Assembly: GCF_900636325.1 (NCBI RefSeq)
Contig: NZ_LR134263.1
Coordinates: 2,480,001-2,544,000 of the forward strand
Source: Staphylococcus delphini
GTDB taxonomy: Bacteria > Bacillota > Bacilli > Staphylococcales > Staphylococcaceae
DNA: 64,000 nt
Direction: 5' to 3'
Positions 1 through 7,518 of this stretch are shown one piece after another. The translations under genes and the position numbers were made by a program. The first letter of the stretch is position 1. Each line of letters begins with the position of its first letter. Under the pieces are notes generated by a model that saw nothing but the letters and a program-made list of their open reading frames with translations, made no database searches and had not been told where the DNA came from.

Positions 1-697
1 TATAGTTATCCAGATGATACAAGAACGCTCGAACCATTTTTAAAATCAATTCACAAATGATATGGTGACATTCCAAAGTATATCGTGGCAGATGCAGGTT
101 ACGGAAGTGAATACAACTATACCATAATACTCGATGAATTTGAGAAAACACCTTTAATCACTTATAGTATGTACCTCAAAGAGAAGCAGCGTAAATATAA
201 AAACAATCCATTGATTACTGCTAACTGGGAATACAACGAGGTAGGAGATGATTATATATGTCCGAATAAGAAGACATTACATTTCCAGAGTTACAGAAAG
301 AGAAGAGATGGATACGGTATTCAAAGAGATTTTAAATGAGATGCATGTTAAGAGTGTGTGGGCTGTCCATTACGAAGTCAATGTATGAAGCAAAGCACTA
401 ATCCCAAGACAAGTAAAAGTTTATTTGTCTTGGGATTATTTTAAAGCCTTCACAAATAAGCAGCTTTCAGATCCAAAAACGAAGCACATTTATCAAAAGA
501 GAAAGATAGATGTTGAATCAACTTTTGGAAATCTGAAGGCTAATTTGGGTTTTCAAAGATTATCGGTTCGCAATCAATCAAAAGTTGAGTGTGAACTTGG
601 CATCGCACTCATAGCAGTAAATATACGAAAACTGGCTAAAACCAGTGCTCATTTTCGTTCGCTAATAAGAAAAAAGCCATCAAATTCTAAAAAATGA
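1..697 (+). pseudogene. IS1182-family transposase remnant, 5' truncated by window
   Basis: A decayed DDE transposase of the IS1182 type. Frame 1 gives a block with VADAGYGSEYNY and a Cys-rich CVGCPLRSQCM segment. It is broken by TGA at 58-60, TGA at 337-339 and TAA at 349-351. The C-terminal block (from about 425, RKIDVESTFGNLKANLGFQRL) lies in another frame, so at least one frameshift is present. The protein cannot be made intact. The 5' part lies outside the window. It marks the border of the lanthipeptide locus and is probably the relic of an insertion event. Family call by motif recognition. Confidence 0.8.
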
Positions 698-713
698 ATT
701 TTGACGGCTTTTT
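671..713. terminator. Bidirectional hairpin between IS remnant and lanKC
   Basis: Arms 671-687 and 696-713 are nearly perfectly complementary and end in A/T runs on both sides. It overlaps the transposase stop. It could end the transposase transcript on the plus strand and the lanthipeptide transcript on the minus strand. Confidence 0.65.
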
Positions 714-768
714 CTTAATGGAGCTGAAGGTCTATGTCCCATCCCCCTTTTTATTTTTTGTCATAACA

Positions 769-3318
769 TCAAATATCTATAAGTTCATCTAACAAAAAAT
801 TAGGATTGTTCATCATTTTATTATTTTTATTATAATATATTTGCAATATAATCCCAGCACCTCCTGTTGAATAATCACAAGACGCTTTATATAATTGCTC
901 TCCAAGAAAATGTTTGTATTCACCCTTATTTATTATGTGTAATTTCATACTAGTTTCAAATTGAGAGATTATTTCTGTTGCTTTTAGTACTAAGTCTTCA
1001 TCTTTTATGTACTTTATTACATCTGTTAAAAAACTTATTATGCCGGCCATACCTCTCATATATCCGGAAAATAAAGTGATTTTATAGTCACAAGAAAGTA
1101 CAATTTTTTCAATTATTTCCAAATACTTTTTGTCTTTTGTTACTAAAAACAATCGAATAGCAACAATACCTACTCCAGCTATACCATCATATATATATGG
1201 AGAATTAACGATTCTATCATTTTTCTCAAAATTTCTTTTTATACCTAAATAACATTTATCTTTTATCATATTATTATATTCTATATCAAAATATTTTATT
1301 GCAGTATTTAGCACCTTAATATCCATTGTTATTTTATAGTAGTATATTAAAGATAAAGAAATACCAGATATGCCTTCTCCATATCCCGTAAGCAACTCGT
1401 TAAAGTTTACATCTTTCATCATATAAGAAGCTAAATAATTTGCATACTCTAAATAATTTTTATCCTGTGTTTCAACATATATTTTTATACTGGTCATTAA
1501 CATTCCTGCATTTCCATAAAACATGCCGTTGTCTTTAGATATTTTATAAAGTACTTTTTCTTCAAATAATTGTTTGCCAATTTCTTTATAACCCAATTCA
1601 AATAAAACCCAACATATACCAGAAAATCCCATAAAAATACCTTTAGGTATATTATCACATTTGAATAATTTGAATATTATTTTATCATCAATTATTTTAT
1701 TGATGTATACTATGTTTTCGTTATTTATTTTATACAAAGAATATAAAACGCCAAAAAGCCCATGTGATACACTATATTTATTTGTATTATATACATGAGG
1801 ATCAGCAGGAAAAAAAACTCCTTCTTCATTTGAGAATTCTGCCATTATACTATTAGAAATCAAATTAATATAACTATATAATGATTCTTTTGAATTTTCT
1901 TTGCTTGCACTTTTTATACCACCAAAAGATAGATTGATAATTCTTTGTACGTATGGAAAATCATCTGTTATATGTCTAAAAATGTCTAATATTTCACAAT
2001 ATTTTTCATCAAAATAATGCATTATATTATTCAACGGAAAAATTGACGTTACAATTAATGTATCAAATTTGTTTCTATCATTTTCTATGGGATTCTTTGA
2101 TGTGTTATTAAAACCTGGTGTTATCATCGTCTTATGGCCTTCTCTAAAATCAGATAACTCTATACATGTCTCTAAGTCTATCATTTTAACTTCTAATGAT
2201 TTTTCATTAATTATGAAGTTATTGAATGATAAGTCTCCAATCACTATATCTTTTGTATGAAACTTTTGGACTATAGACTTTATTTGTATCATAATTTCAA
2301 ACATATTTTTAAAGTAACTCTTATTTATTCTTTTATCGCTTTTTGGCCTCATTAAAGGATTATATTTTAAAATGTATTCTTTCAAAGTTACTCCATTAAT
2401 ATACTCTTCTATCAAATATGTGTTGCCATTATCCTCAAGTATTCCATAAACTTCAGGAACATTTTTTGTATAGGATAGTTTCAAAAGCAAATTATATTCG
2501 TTTTTCAATCTTTCGGAAAAGTATATCAAATTATAATCTAACCCTGTGTAGTTACGAGCTTCTTTAATCACAACTTTAGTCCTTTTATCCTTAGAATAAC
2601 CTATATAGACACCACCTCCACTTGAAAAGTGTAATACATCATTAATACTATAGTTAGACAATAGAATTGATATGGTGTCTTCATTTAAAAATTCTAAAAA
2701 GTCAGGTTTCTTTATAAAATCATATTCTTGATAATAAGGTTTTCTTACATCTTTAATTAATGATTCTTTATTTTTTACTATAAAATTTTCAAAAACTCCT
2801 TTTTCATTCATCAGAGTAATAGGATAGTATTCTCCATATCTTAAATAAATGTTATTTTTATAATGTAAGTCTGTCAAAATATATGGTCCCTCAAATTTAT
2901 CTAGACACTTAGATAATTCCTTCAAATGAATTTCTAAATCTCCTAATTCTTCAATATACACCGTTATAAATTTCCCTGCAGAAACTCTAGAAATTTCCTT
3001 ACTATTCATTAATACAAAATTATTAAATGTTGAATTAAATTTAAAGTTTAATTTAATTTTATCACAATAATTTGCGACGATTTTCAGAACTGTTTGTAGA
3101 TTTTTAACAGTTGCCGATATATGTATTTTCCATATAGATGTATGCAAAGTAGAAGTATAATGTATATATGTCCACGGATCTTTGTGATACACATTATGTA
3201 TATTTCTTAAATACATAGAGTCATAAAATAAATAATCATCATCAATATTTCCTTTCTTATAAAAAAATGTGTCATAAGAACTGAATCTAAAGTGATTTGA
3301 ATATTTAGGATCTTGCAT
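769..3318 (-). CDS. lanKC: Class III lanthipeptide synthetase (LanKC)
   Basis: Predicted to phosphorylate Ser/Thr in the precursor core, eliminate phosphate and cyclise Cys onto the dehydro residues. Three domains are visible. The N-terminal lyase-like domain has WKIHISA at 63-69 and SAGKFITVY around 113-121. The Ser/Thr-kinase domain has a glycine loop at 234-240, Lys252, GDLSFNN at 361-367 and DLE at 381-383. The LanC-like cyclase runs from about 515 to 840 with repeated GxxG motifs. At the positions where class I, II and IV cyclases carry zinc Cys/Cys/His, it reads IYDGIAG and YMRGMAG, so zinc ligands appear absent; this favours class III over class IV. The ATG directly abuts the exporter stop, with GAGGTGA upstream. 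Markedly AT-rich, suggesting transfer. Product structure unknown. Confidence 0.9.
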   Translation of the reverse strand: MQDPKYSNHFRFSSYDTFFYKKGNIDDDYLFYDSMYLRNIHNVYHKDPWTYIHYTSTLHTSIWKIHISATVKNLQTVLKIVANYCDKIKLNFKFNSTFNNFVLMNSKEISRVSAGKFITVYIEELGDLEIHLKELSKCLDKFEGPYILTDLHYKNNIYLRYGEYYPITLMNEKGVFENFIVKNKESLIKDVRKPYYQEYDFIKKPDFLEFLNEDTISILLSNYSINDVLHFSSGGGVYIGYSKDKRTKVVIKEARNYTGLDYNLIYFSERLKNEYNLLLKLSYTKNVPEVYGILEDNGNTYLIEEYINGVTLKEYILKYNPLMRPKSDKRINKSYFKNMFEIMIQIKSIVQKFHTKDIVIGDLSFNNFIINEKSLEVKMIDLETCIELSDFREGHKTMITPGFNNTSKNPIENDRNKFDTLIVTSIFPLNNIMHYFDEKYCEILDIFRHITDDFPYVQRIINLSFGGIKSASKENSKESLYSYINLISNSIMAEFSNEEGVFFPADPHVYNTNKYSVSHGLFGVLYSLYKINNENIVYINKIIDDKIIFKLFKCDNIPKGIFMGFSGICWVLFELGYKEIGKQLFEEKVLYKISKDNGMFYGNAGMLMTSIKIYVETQDKNYLEYANYLASYMMKDVNFNELLTGYGEGISGISLSLIYYYKITMDIKVLNTAIKYFDIEYNNMIKDKCYLGIKRNFEKNDRIVNSPYIYDGIAGVGIVAIRLFLVTKDKKYLEIIEKIVLSCDYKITLFSGYMRGMAGIISFLTDVIKYIKDEDLVLKATEIISQFETSMKLHIINKGEYKHFLGEQLYKASCDYSTGGAGIILQIYYNKNNKMMNNPNFLLDELIDI

Positions 3319-4926
3319 CTAATTCACCTCTGTTACTTTTACATTTTTGATTTCGTAAGTCTTATTGTAATAGTTTGATTCTATACTTTCATCATGTGTA
3401 ATTTCAATGACTGTTTCAATTTGTTGGTGTATGATACCTCTTATAAAATCTGCATTTTCTTTATCTAATCCTGCAGAAAATTCATCGAGTAGCACAAACT
3501 TTGGCTTTCTAATCATAATACGTGCCAATGCAATCCTCATCTTTTGCCCCCCTGACAAACGATTTCCACTGACACCTGTATGATATTCTAATCCATGTGT
3601 CTGAACGAAATTACTTAAATGACATTGCTCAATTACATTATCGAGTTGATCATCATCAAACGATTCGCCTAATGTAATGTTAAATAGTATGGACGCATTA
3701 AATATAAAAGGGCTTTGTTCGAAATAATGAATAGAATGAACTAAATCAATAAAATGCATTTGTTGTGAATCTTTATTGTTAAAAACTAATTGTCCTTTTT
3801 GTGGTCGCTCAAGTAACAATAGCAGTTTGAAAAAAGTAGATTTGCCACTTCCTGAAGGTCCTTTTAATAAGATATGATCTCCTTGATTAATCGTTAAATG
3901 TACATGTTCAAATATGATGCGGTCACCATATTGATGCAAGATGTCCTCAAACTTTATAGGAAGAAGCGTCGAGACCGGTCTATTTGAAATATTTTGCACG
4001 TCACTATTCTCATGAGTGAGTGAGGCGATAAAATGATCATATTTACGAACAATCGTATTTGAGGACCGCAGTTTATTATAATAATCTATCGCATTGACAG
4101 CTGGCGTAACGATGCGATCACTCGCCAAATAAACTGCCATTAAAGCAGCCAAAGAAAGGTGACCTTCAATTACGAAAAGTCCTCCGATAAATAAAGGGAC
4201 AAACGAACTCACACCAGATAATAAGTGCGTCACCCAATTCGACTGATAAAGATTTTTCTGCACGGTATAGTTACTTTTTTCTAGATGATGCAATCGATTT
4301 GTTAAAGCAGACTGGAAGAAAGACTGTTTATTAAATAATCTTATCGTTGTCAACGCACTAAAATATTCATTGAGACGATCTACAAATTGAGAAGAATCCG
4401 AAGACCATGTATCTGTGGACTGTTTGACTTTATTTTTATAGAGCTTAGGCGTAATCACAGGGATAGTAGAAAAGAGTATAAATAATAAACCAAGCTGATA
4501 ATCAATCACAAGGACATACGTGGCAGAGATGAAAGAAAAACTGACACAGTATATAAATAAAAACAAAGATTTGATATAGTTGGTTTCAAGAAATTTGAAA
4601 TCATTGATAATAAAACTTAATAAATCGGCACGCATAGATGCATGGTTTCCTGAAAAGTATTTTCGTATCATTTTTCCTTTATATGTATGATTGAAGTCTA
4701 GAATATATTTTTGTTGGTACAGATTCCATAGGTATAAACCAGTTCGAATTGTACAGTAACCGATGATACCGAAAGTAAAATAATGGATGAGTGAGGAAAG
4801 ACTTTTGATTTCAACCGAACGAATGATACCAGCCACTAGCGTCGGAATCACCAAGCCATCCAAAGCCGTAATCAACATAAAAACATAAATGAGAAATAGT
4901 TTGGGTTGTAGTAATTTAATTTTCAT
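3319..4926 (-). CDS. Peptidase-free ABC exporter of the lanthipeptide locus
   Basis: A fused half-transporter of about 535 residues: a transmembrane region with about six hydrophobic segments (roughly residues 10-270), then one ATPase domain. Visible ATPase motifs are GPSGSGKS, LSGGQ, FVLLDE and the H-loop ITHDE. There is no N-terminal C39 peptidase domain, so it should export peptide without cutting the leader. It probably works as a homodimer. ATG at 4926 is preferred over the in-frame GTG at 4935, because AGGTG lies at proper distance from the ATG. It is co-directional with the precursors and abuts the synthetase, so export of the modified peptide (LanT role) is inferred. A role in self-immunity cannot be excluded. 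Confidence 0.8.
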   Translation of the reverse strand: MKIKLLQPKLFLIYVFMLITALDGLVIPTLVAGIIRSVEIKSLSSLIHYFTFGIIGYCTIRTGLYLWNLYQQKYILDFNHTYKGKMIRKYFSGNHASMRADLLSFIINDFKFLETNYIKSLFLFIYCVSFSFISATYVLVIDYQLGLLFILFSTIPVITPKLYKNKVKQSTDTWSSDSSQFVDRLNEYFSALTTIRLFNKQSFFQSALTNRLHHLEKSNYTVQKNLYQSNWVTHLLSGVSSFVPLFIGGLFVIEGHLSLAALMAVYLASDRIVTPAVNAIDYYNKLRSSNTIVRKYDHFIASLTHENSDVQNISNRPVSTLLPIKFEDILHQYGDRIIFEHVHLTINQGDHILLKGPSGSGKSTFFKLLLLLERPQKGQLVFNNKDSQQMHFIDLVHSIHYFEQSPFIFNASILFNITLGESFDDDQLDNVIEQCHLSNFVQTHGLEYHTGVSGNRLSGGQKMRIALARIMIRKPKFVLLDEFSAGLDKENADFIRGIIHQQIETVIEITHDESIESNYYNKTYEIKNVKVTEVN

Positions 4927-4939
4927 CTTTATCACCTAT

Positions 4940-4975
4940 AAAATAAAACGATAAAAGCTTTCGAACCTTTTATCG
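4940..4975 (-). terminator. Weak terminator/attenuator between precursors and exporter
   Basis: Perfect 9-bp stem (4949-4957 with 4967-4975, CGATAAAAG/CTTTTATCG) followed on the minus strand by a U-rich run. It sits just upstream of the exporter Shine-Dalgarno. Partial termination here would give more precursor than enzyme mRNA, a common layout in lanthipeptide loci (inference). Confidence 0.5.
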
Positions 4976-5144
4976 CATTATTATTTATTAATGACAGCAA
5001 ATATAAATATATATATTATCTAAATAAATTATATTAATTTTACACATGATATTTCACTTAAAATACAATAATTAGCTAATACACTAGATTTTTAGTTACA
5101 ACTCTGCCCGTTTGTTCATGTAGTTCTTCCCTTTATAAATACCA

Positions 5145-5261
5145 TTAATGAATTGGATCCGGTCCATTACACGATGAGGCTCCACAAGAAGTACAACTAT
5201 TTTCCAAATAGTCAAATGTTTCTAATATTTTTAGTGTTTGTAATTCTAATAATTTGTCCAT
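5145..5261 (-). CDS. Class III lanthipeptide precursor 1 (38 aa)
   Basis: Short peptide starting MDKLLELQTLKI and ending SCTSCGASSCNGPDPIH. The LLELQ block resembles the (I/L)LxLQ leader motif that class III synthetases recognise. The C-terminal core has Ser22, Thr24, Ser25, Ser29 and Ser30 as potential phosphorylation sites and Cys23, Cys26 and Cys31 as nucleophiles. Ser22-x2-Ser25-x5-Cys31 fits a broad labionin-type spacing. Strong Shine-Dalgarno AAAGGAG. The leader differs from precursor 2 but the last 17 residues are identical. No protease site is obvious; core start near residue 21-22 is a guess. Confidence 0.85.
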   Translation of the reverse strand: MDKLLELQTLKILETFDYLENSCTSCGASSCNGPDPIH

Positions 5262-5286
5262 ATTAATCGTCTCCTTTTAAATACTA

Positions 5287-5406
5287 TCAATGAATTGGAT
5301 CTGGCCCATTGCACGATGAAGCTCCGCATGAGGTACAACTAGCCTCAAAATAGTCGAACGTTTCCGATTTAATTTGTAGGCGTTGTAAATTTAAAAGTGT
5401 AATCAT
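5287..5406 (-). CDS. Class III lanthipeptide precursor 2 (39 aa)
   Basis: Starts MITLLNLQRLQIK, then SETFDYFEA, then SCTSCGASSCNGPDPIH. It is the first gene after the promoter and has Shine-Dalgarno GGGAGG at good distance from the ATG. The LLNLQ block is the class III leader signature. The core is residue-for-residue the same as in precursor 1, although the DNA differs at several third positions (for example TGC/TGT for Cys). The two genes are therefore an older duplication with selection on the core, not a fresh copy. 25 bp separate the two reading frames. Confidence 0.85.
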   Translation of the reverse strand: MITLLNLQRLQIKSETFDYFEASCTSCGASSCNGPDPIH

Positions 5407-5445
5407 ATGAATAACCTCCCAAAAAGTGTATATACTCACGATTAC

Positions 5446-5474
5446 ATTTTATCACACTTAACAACCAAAGTAAA
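5446..5474 (-). promoter_or_regulatory. Sigma-A promoter of the lanthipeptide operon
   Basis: -35 TTTACT (5469-5474), 17-bp spacer, -10 TAAAAT (5446-5451), read leftward, about 40 bp upstream of precursor 2. No regulator gene is nearby. Confidence 0.65.
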
Positions 5475-5715
5475 CAGAAAATTTCTGAAATTTTGAAAAG
5501 AGTGAATATTTCGTTGCTTTGAGTGTATTCGAAACATAAAAAATTCATCAATAATTACTCACCAAAATTATATTGGCGCTTGAACCTATGAATTATACCC
5601 CAATTTCAGCTTTGCAAATATAATAAAGAGAATTATCCATTCTCTCAATAAAGAAAGACTTACCAGATTAAGAACAAAAGCGTCACAGAAGTCACATAAA
5701 AACAGGTACTCAAAA
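5475..5715. other. Intergenic DNA without recognised gene
   Basis: AT-rich stretch between the lanthipeptide promoter and the vra-operon terminator. No reading frame here has a convincing ribosome binding site or motif, and no RNA structure stood out. It is the likely left junction between the acquired locus and conserved staphylococcal sequence. Confidence 0.4.
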
Positions 5716-5757
5716 AGCGATGACGCATCTCCTATGACAATAGACATGTTCATCGCT
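5716..5757 (-). terminator. Terminator of the vra operon
   Basis: Arms AGCGATGA (5716-5723) and TCATCGCT (5750-5757), with T runs on both sides; it lies 12 bp past the last gene of the vraABC operon. Confidence 0.55.
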
Positions 5758-5769
5758 ATTTTTACGGGT

Positions 5770-6036
5770 TTAATTGTTTGTCTCCTCTACTGCTATCACG
5801 AGTTTCAGCTGTTCATCTATTCCCAACACTTGAATTTGCATGTTGTCGCGATACCAAGTGACTCGTTCATCGACAATAATAGGGTTTTTATAACGTACGG
5901 CGATGGGTTCAACTGCTGCTGCGACACATATCCGTTGCACAACGAGTTGGCCTGGCACAATGTCCGTATGGATCGGATTCGTGTCATTCACTAGTGCTAA
6001 ATAGTGCTGCACGTCTTCTGTTGAAAAATACATCAT
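5770..6036 (-). CDS. MaoC-like hot-dog domain protein
   Basis: A small 88-residue protein with the R-hydratase motif NDTNPIH near residues 17-23, whose Asp and His are the catalytic pair in MaoC-type enoyl hydratases. It overlaps the end of vraC by 4 bp (ATGA), so the two are translationally coupled. Many dehydratases of this type are built from an N-terminal FAS1-like and a C-terminal MaoC half. Here the halves are separate genes, so a heterodimer with VraC is inferred. Likely role: hydration/dehydration of an acyl-CoA or acyl-thioester produced by VraA/VraB. Substrate unknown. Confidence 0.7.
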   Translation of the reverse strand: MMYFSTEDVQHYLALVNDTNPIHTDIVPGQLVVQRICVAAAVEPIAVRYKNPIIVDERVTWYRDNMQIQVLGIDEQLKLVIAVEETNN

Positions 6037-6404
6037 GACCCCCTCCGACTAACAAAAGTTTGTATGATACGACAATGGCATGTCTCGCCTTGCTCGAATG
6101 ATAACGCCATTTGATAACGTTGAAATGACTTGATTTGTTGGACTTTTAACACTGCCATCGTCACTTGATAATGCACGCCTACTTTTAAAGGGTGATGCGC
6201 TTCAATTTCTGTCGCTACAAGTTCAATTGCCGTCTCTTTAAACGTTCGAAATAGCGAAAAAAGCGGCCATACTCGTGCAGTCATTAATAAAGGCACAGTG
6301 GTCGTCTGTGGCATATTAAAAAATTGCTGATAACGATGGACTGTACTTTTGTCAAAACAGTAATCTTTAACTTCACGGTCGCCAACGTTCAAAAAGTGCT
6401 GCAT
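6033..6404 (-). CDS. vraC: VraC, FAS1-like dehydratase half
   Basis: 123 residues beginning MQHFLNVGDREVKDYCFDK. The ATG at 6404 is chosen because GGAGGAGG precedes it by about 8 nt; the longer in-frame start at 6452 has no such site and would lie deeper in vraB. The sequence fits the N-terminal hot-dog half of MaoC/FAS1-type dehydratases, which lacks the catalytic Asp/His found in the next gene. In S. aureus this operon is induced by cell-wall antibiotics through VraSR; no VraR site was identified here. Overlaps vraB by 32 bp. Confidence 0.75.
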   Translation of the reverse strand: MQHFLNVGDREVKDYCFDKSTVHRYQQFFNMPQTTTVPLLMTARVWPLFSLFRTFKETAIELVATEIEAHHPLKVGVHYQVTMAVLKVQQIKSFQRYQMALSFEQGETCHCRIIQTFVSRRGS

Positions 6405-7518
6405 TACCCATGCCTCCTCCAATGCCCATTGTCGCGATCGTACTTTGTGCATCTTTCATATAAAACAGACGGGTCACTAAAATCGCACCACTCGCACTAT
6501 ACGGATGACCGATCGCAATTGCACCACCGTAACGATTCAATTGCGCCTCTTGAATGTTCAACGCACGTGCAGACGCTAGCACTTGCGCACTAAAAGCTTC
6601 ATTCAATTCTACAGCATCAATTTGGTCTATCGTTCGTTGTTGTCGTTCCAAAATACGCTGTACTGCGGGTACAGGACCGATGCCTAATACATGCGGATCC
6701 ACCCCTTCAATCGCATAATCCACAAACATCAGACCTTCTGACATACCAAGTTCGCGTGCTTTTTGTTCAGACATGACGACAACTAGACAAGCGCCGTCGT
6801 GTTTGAGACAACAATTACCGACTGTCACTGTCCCATCTTCACGCAATGGCTTTAACCGTGCAATCCGTTCATACTGAAGATGCGGCTTAACACTTTCATC
6901 TTGTGTCATCTGCTGACCTTTCACCATTAAAGGCAATATTTCAGCTGACATGATACCCGCCGAAATCGCTTCACTCGCACGTTGATGGCTTTGAACCGCG
7001 AAACGATCTTGCTCTTCACGTGATACACGATACTGTTCTGCCACGTTGTCTGCCGCTTCAATCATACTTGGATCTTGACCTGCCGGCGCAAATGGAGCAC
7101 GGTCATAAAATGTCGGAGGTGTCATTGGATACAGTGAGGTCGGCTTTTCCATTTTCCAAGGTGCACGGCTCGTACTTTCGACACCCCCTGCAATATAAAA
7201 GTCCCCTGCGCCACTTTCAACGAGTCGACTCGCCAAATGAATCGCTTCAAGGCCCGAACCGCATTGACGATCAACCGTGAGACCTGGGACAGACACATCT
7301 ATCCCTGCCTCGAGCAAACTTTTTCGCGCAATATTGCCCCCTTTACCGACAATATTACCGAGAATGACATCATCCAAATCATTGAGCGAGCAAGGTAATG
7401 TCGCTTCAAAATGTTCGAATAACGGTTTCAATAAATGCTCAGGCTCCCATTTTTGAAGTTGGCCACCATACACTCCAATTGGCGTCCGTTTTGCTGCAAC
7501 GATGACTGCTTTCGTCAT
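6373..7518 (-). CDS. vraB: VraB, thiolase-family protein
   Basis: 381 residues of the acetyl-CoA acetyltransferase fold. The acylated Cys86 is in DRQCGSG, NEAF is present, and the general-base His is in GHPYSASGA. The C-terminal motif reads ATMGIGGGMG where degradative and biosynthetic thiolases have a second catalytic Cys (ATxCIGGG). That Cys is replaced by Gly, so ordinary Claisen thiolysis is doubtful and a related acyl transfer is possible. Overlaps vraA by 4 bp (ATGA). Part of an operon with an acyl-CoA ligase and two hot-dog proteins, which suggests a short fatty-acyl modification route. Confidence 0.8.
   Translation of the reverse strand: MTKAVIVAAKRTPIGVYGGQLQKWEPEHLLKPLFEHFEATLPCSLNDLDDVILGNIVGKGGNIARKSLLEAGIDVSVPGLTVDRQCGSGLEAIHLASRLVESGAGDFYIAGGVESTSRAPWKMEKPTSLYPMTPPTFYDRAPFAPAGQDPSMIEAADNVAEQYRVSREEQDRFAVQSHQRASEAISAGIMSAEILPLMVKGQQMTQDESVKPHLQYERIARLKPLREDGTVTVGNCCLKHDGACLVVVMSEQKARELGMSEGLMFVDYAIEGVDPHVLGIGPVPAVQRILERQQRTIDQIDAVELNEAFSAQVLASARALNIQEAQLNRYGGAIAIGHPYSASGAILVTRLFYMKDAQSTIATMGIGGGMGNAALFERWRP

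Noticed and set aside
5369..5551. 60-residue minus-strand frame overlapping the lanthipeptide promoter
   Set aside because: It spans the -35/-10 elements and runs into precursor 2 in another frame; no ribosome site and no family resemblance.
5734..5994. 86-residue plus-strand frame over the MaoC-like gene
   Set aside because: Antisense shadow of a gene with a clear motif and operon coupling; it starts inside the terminator hairpin.
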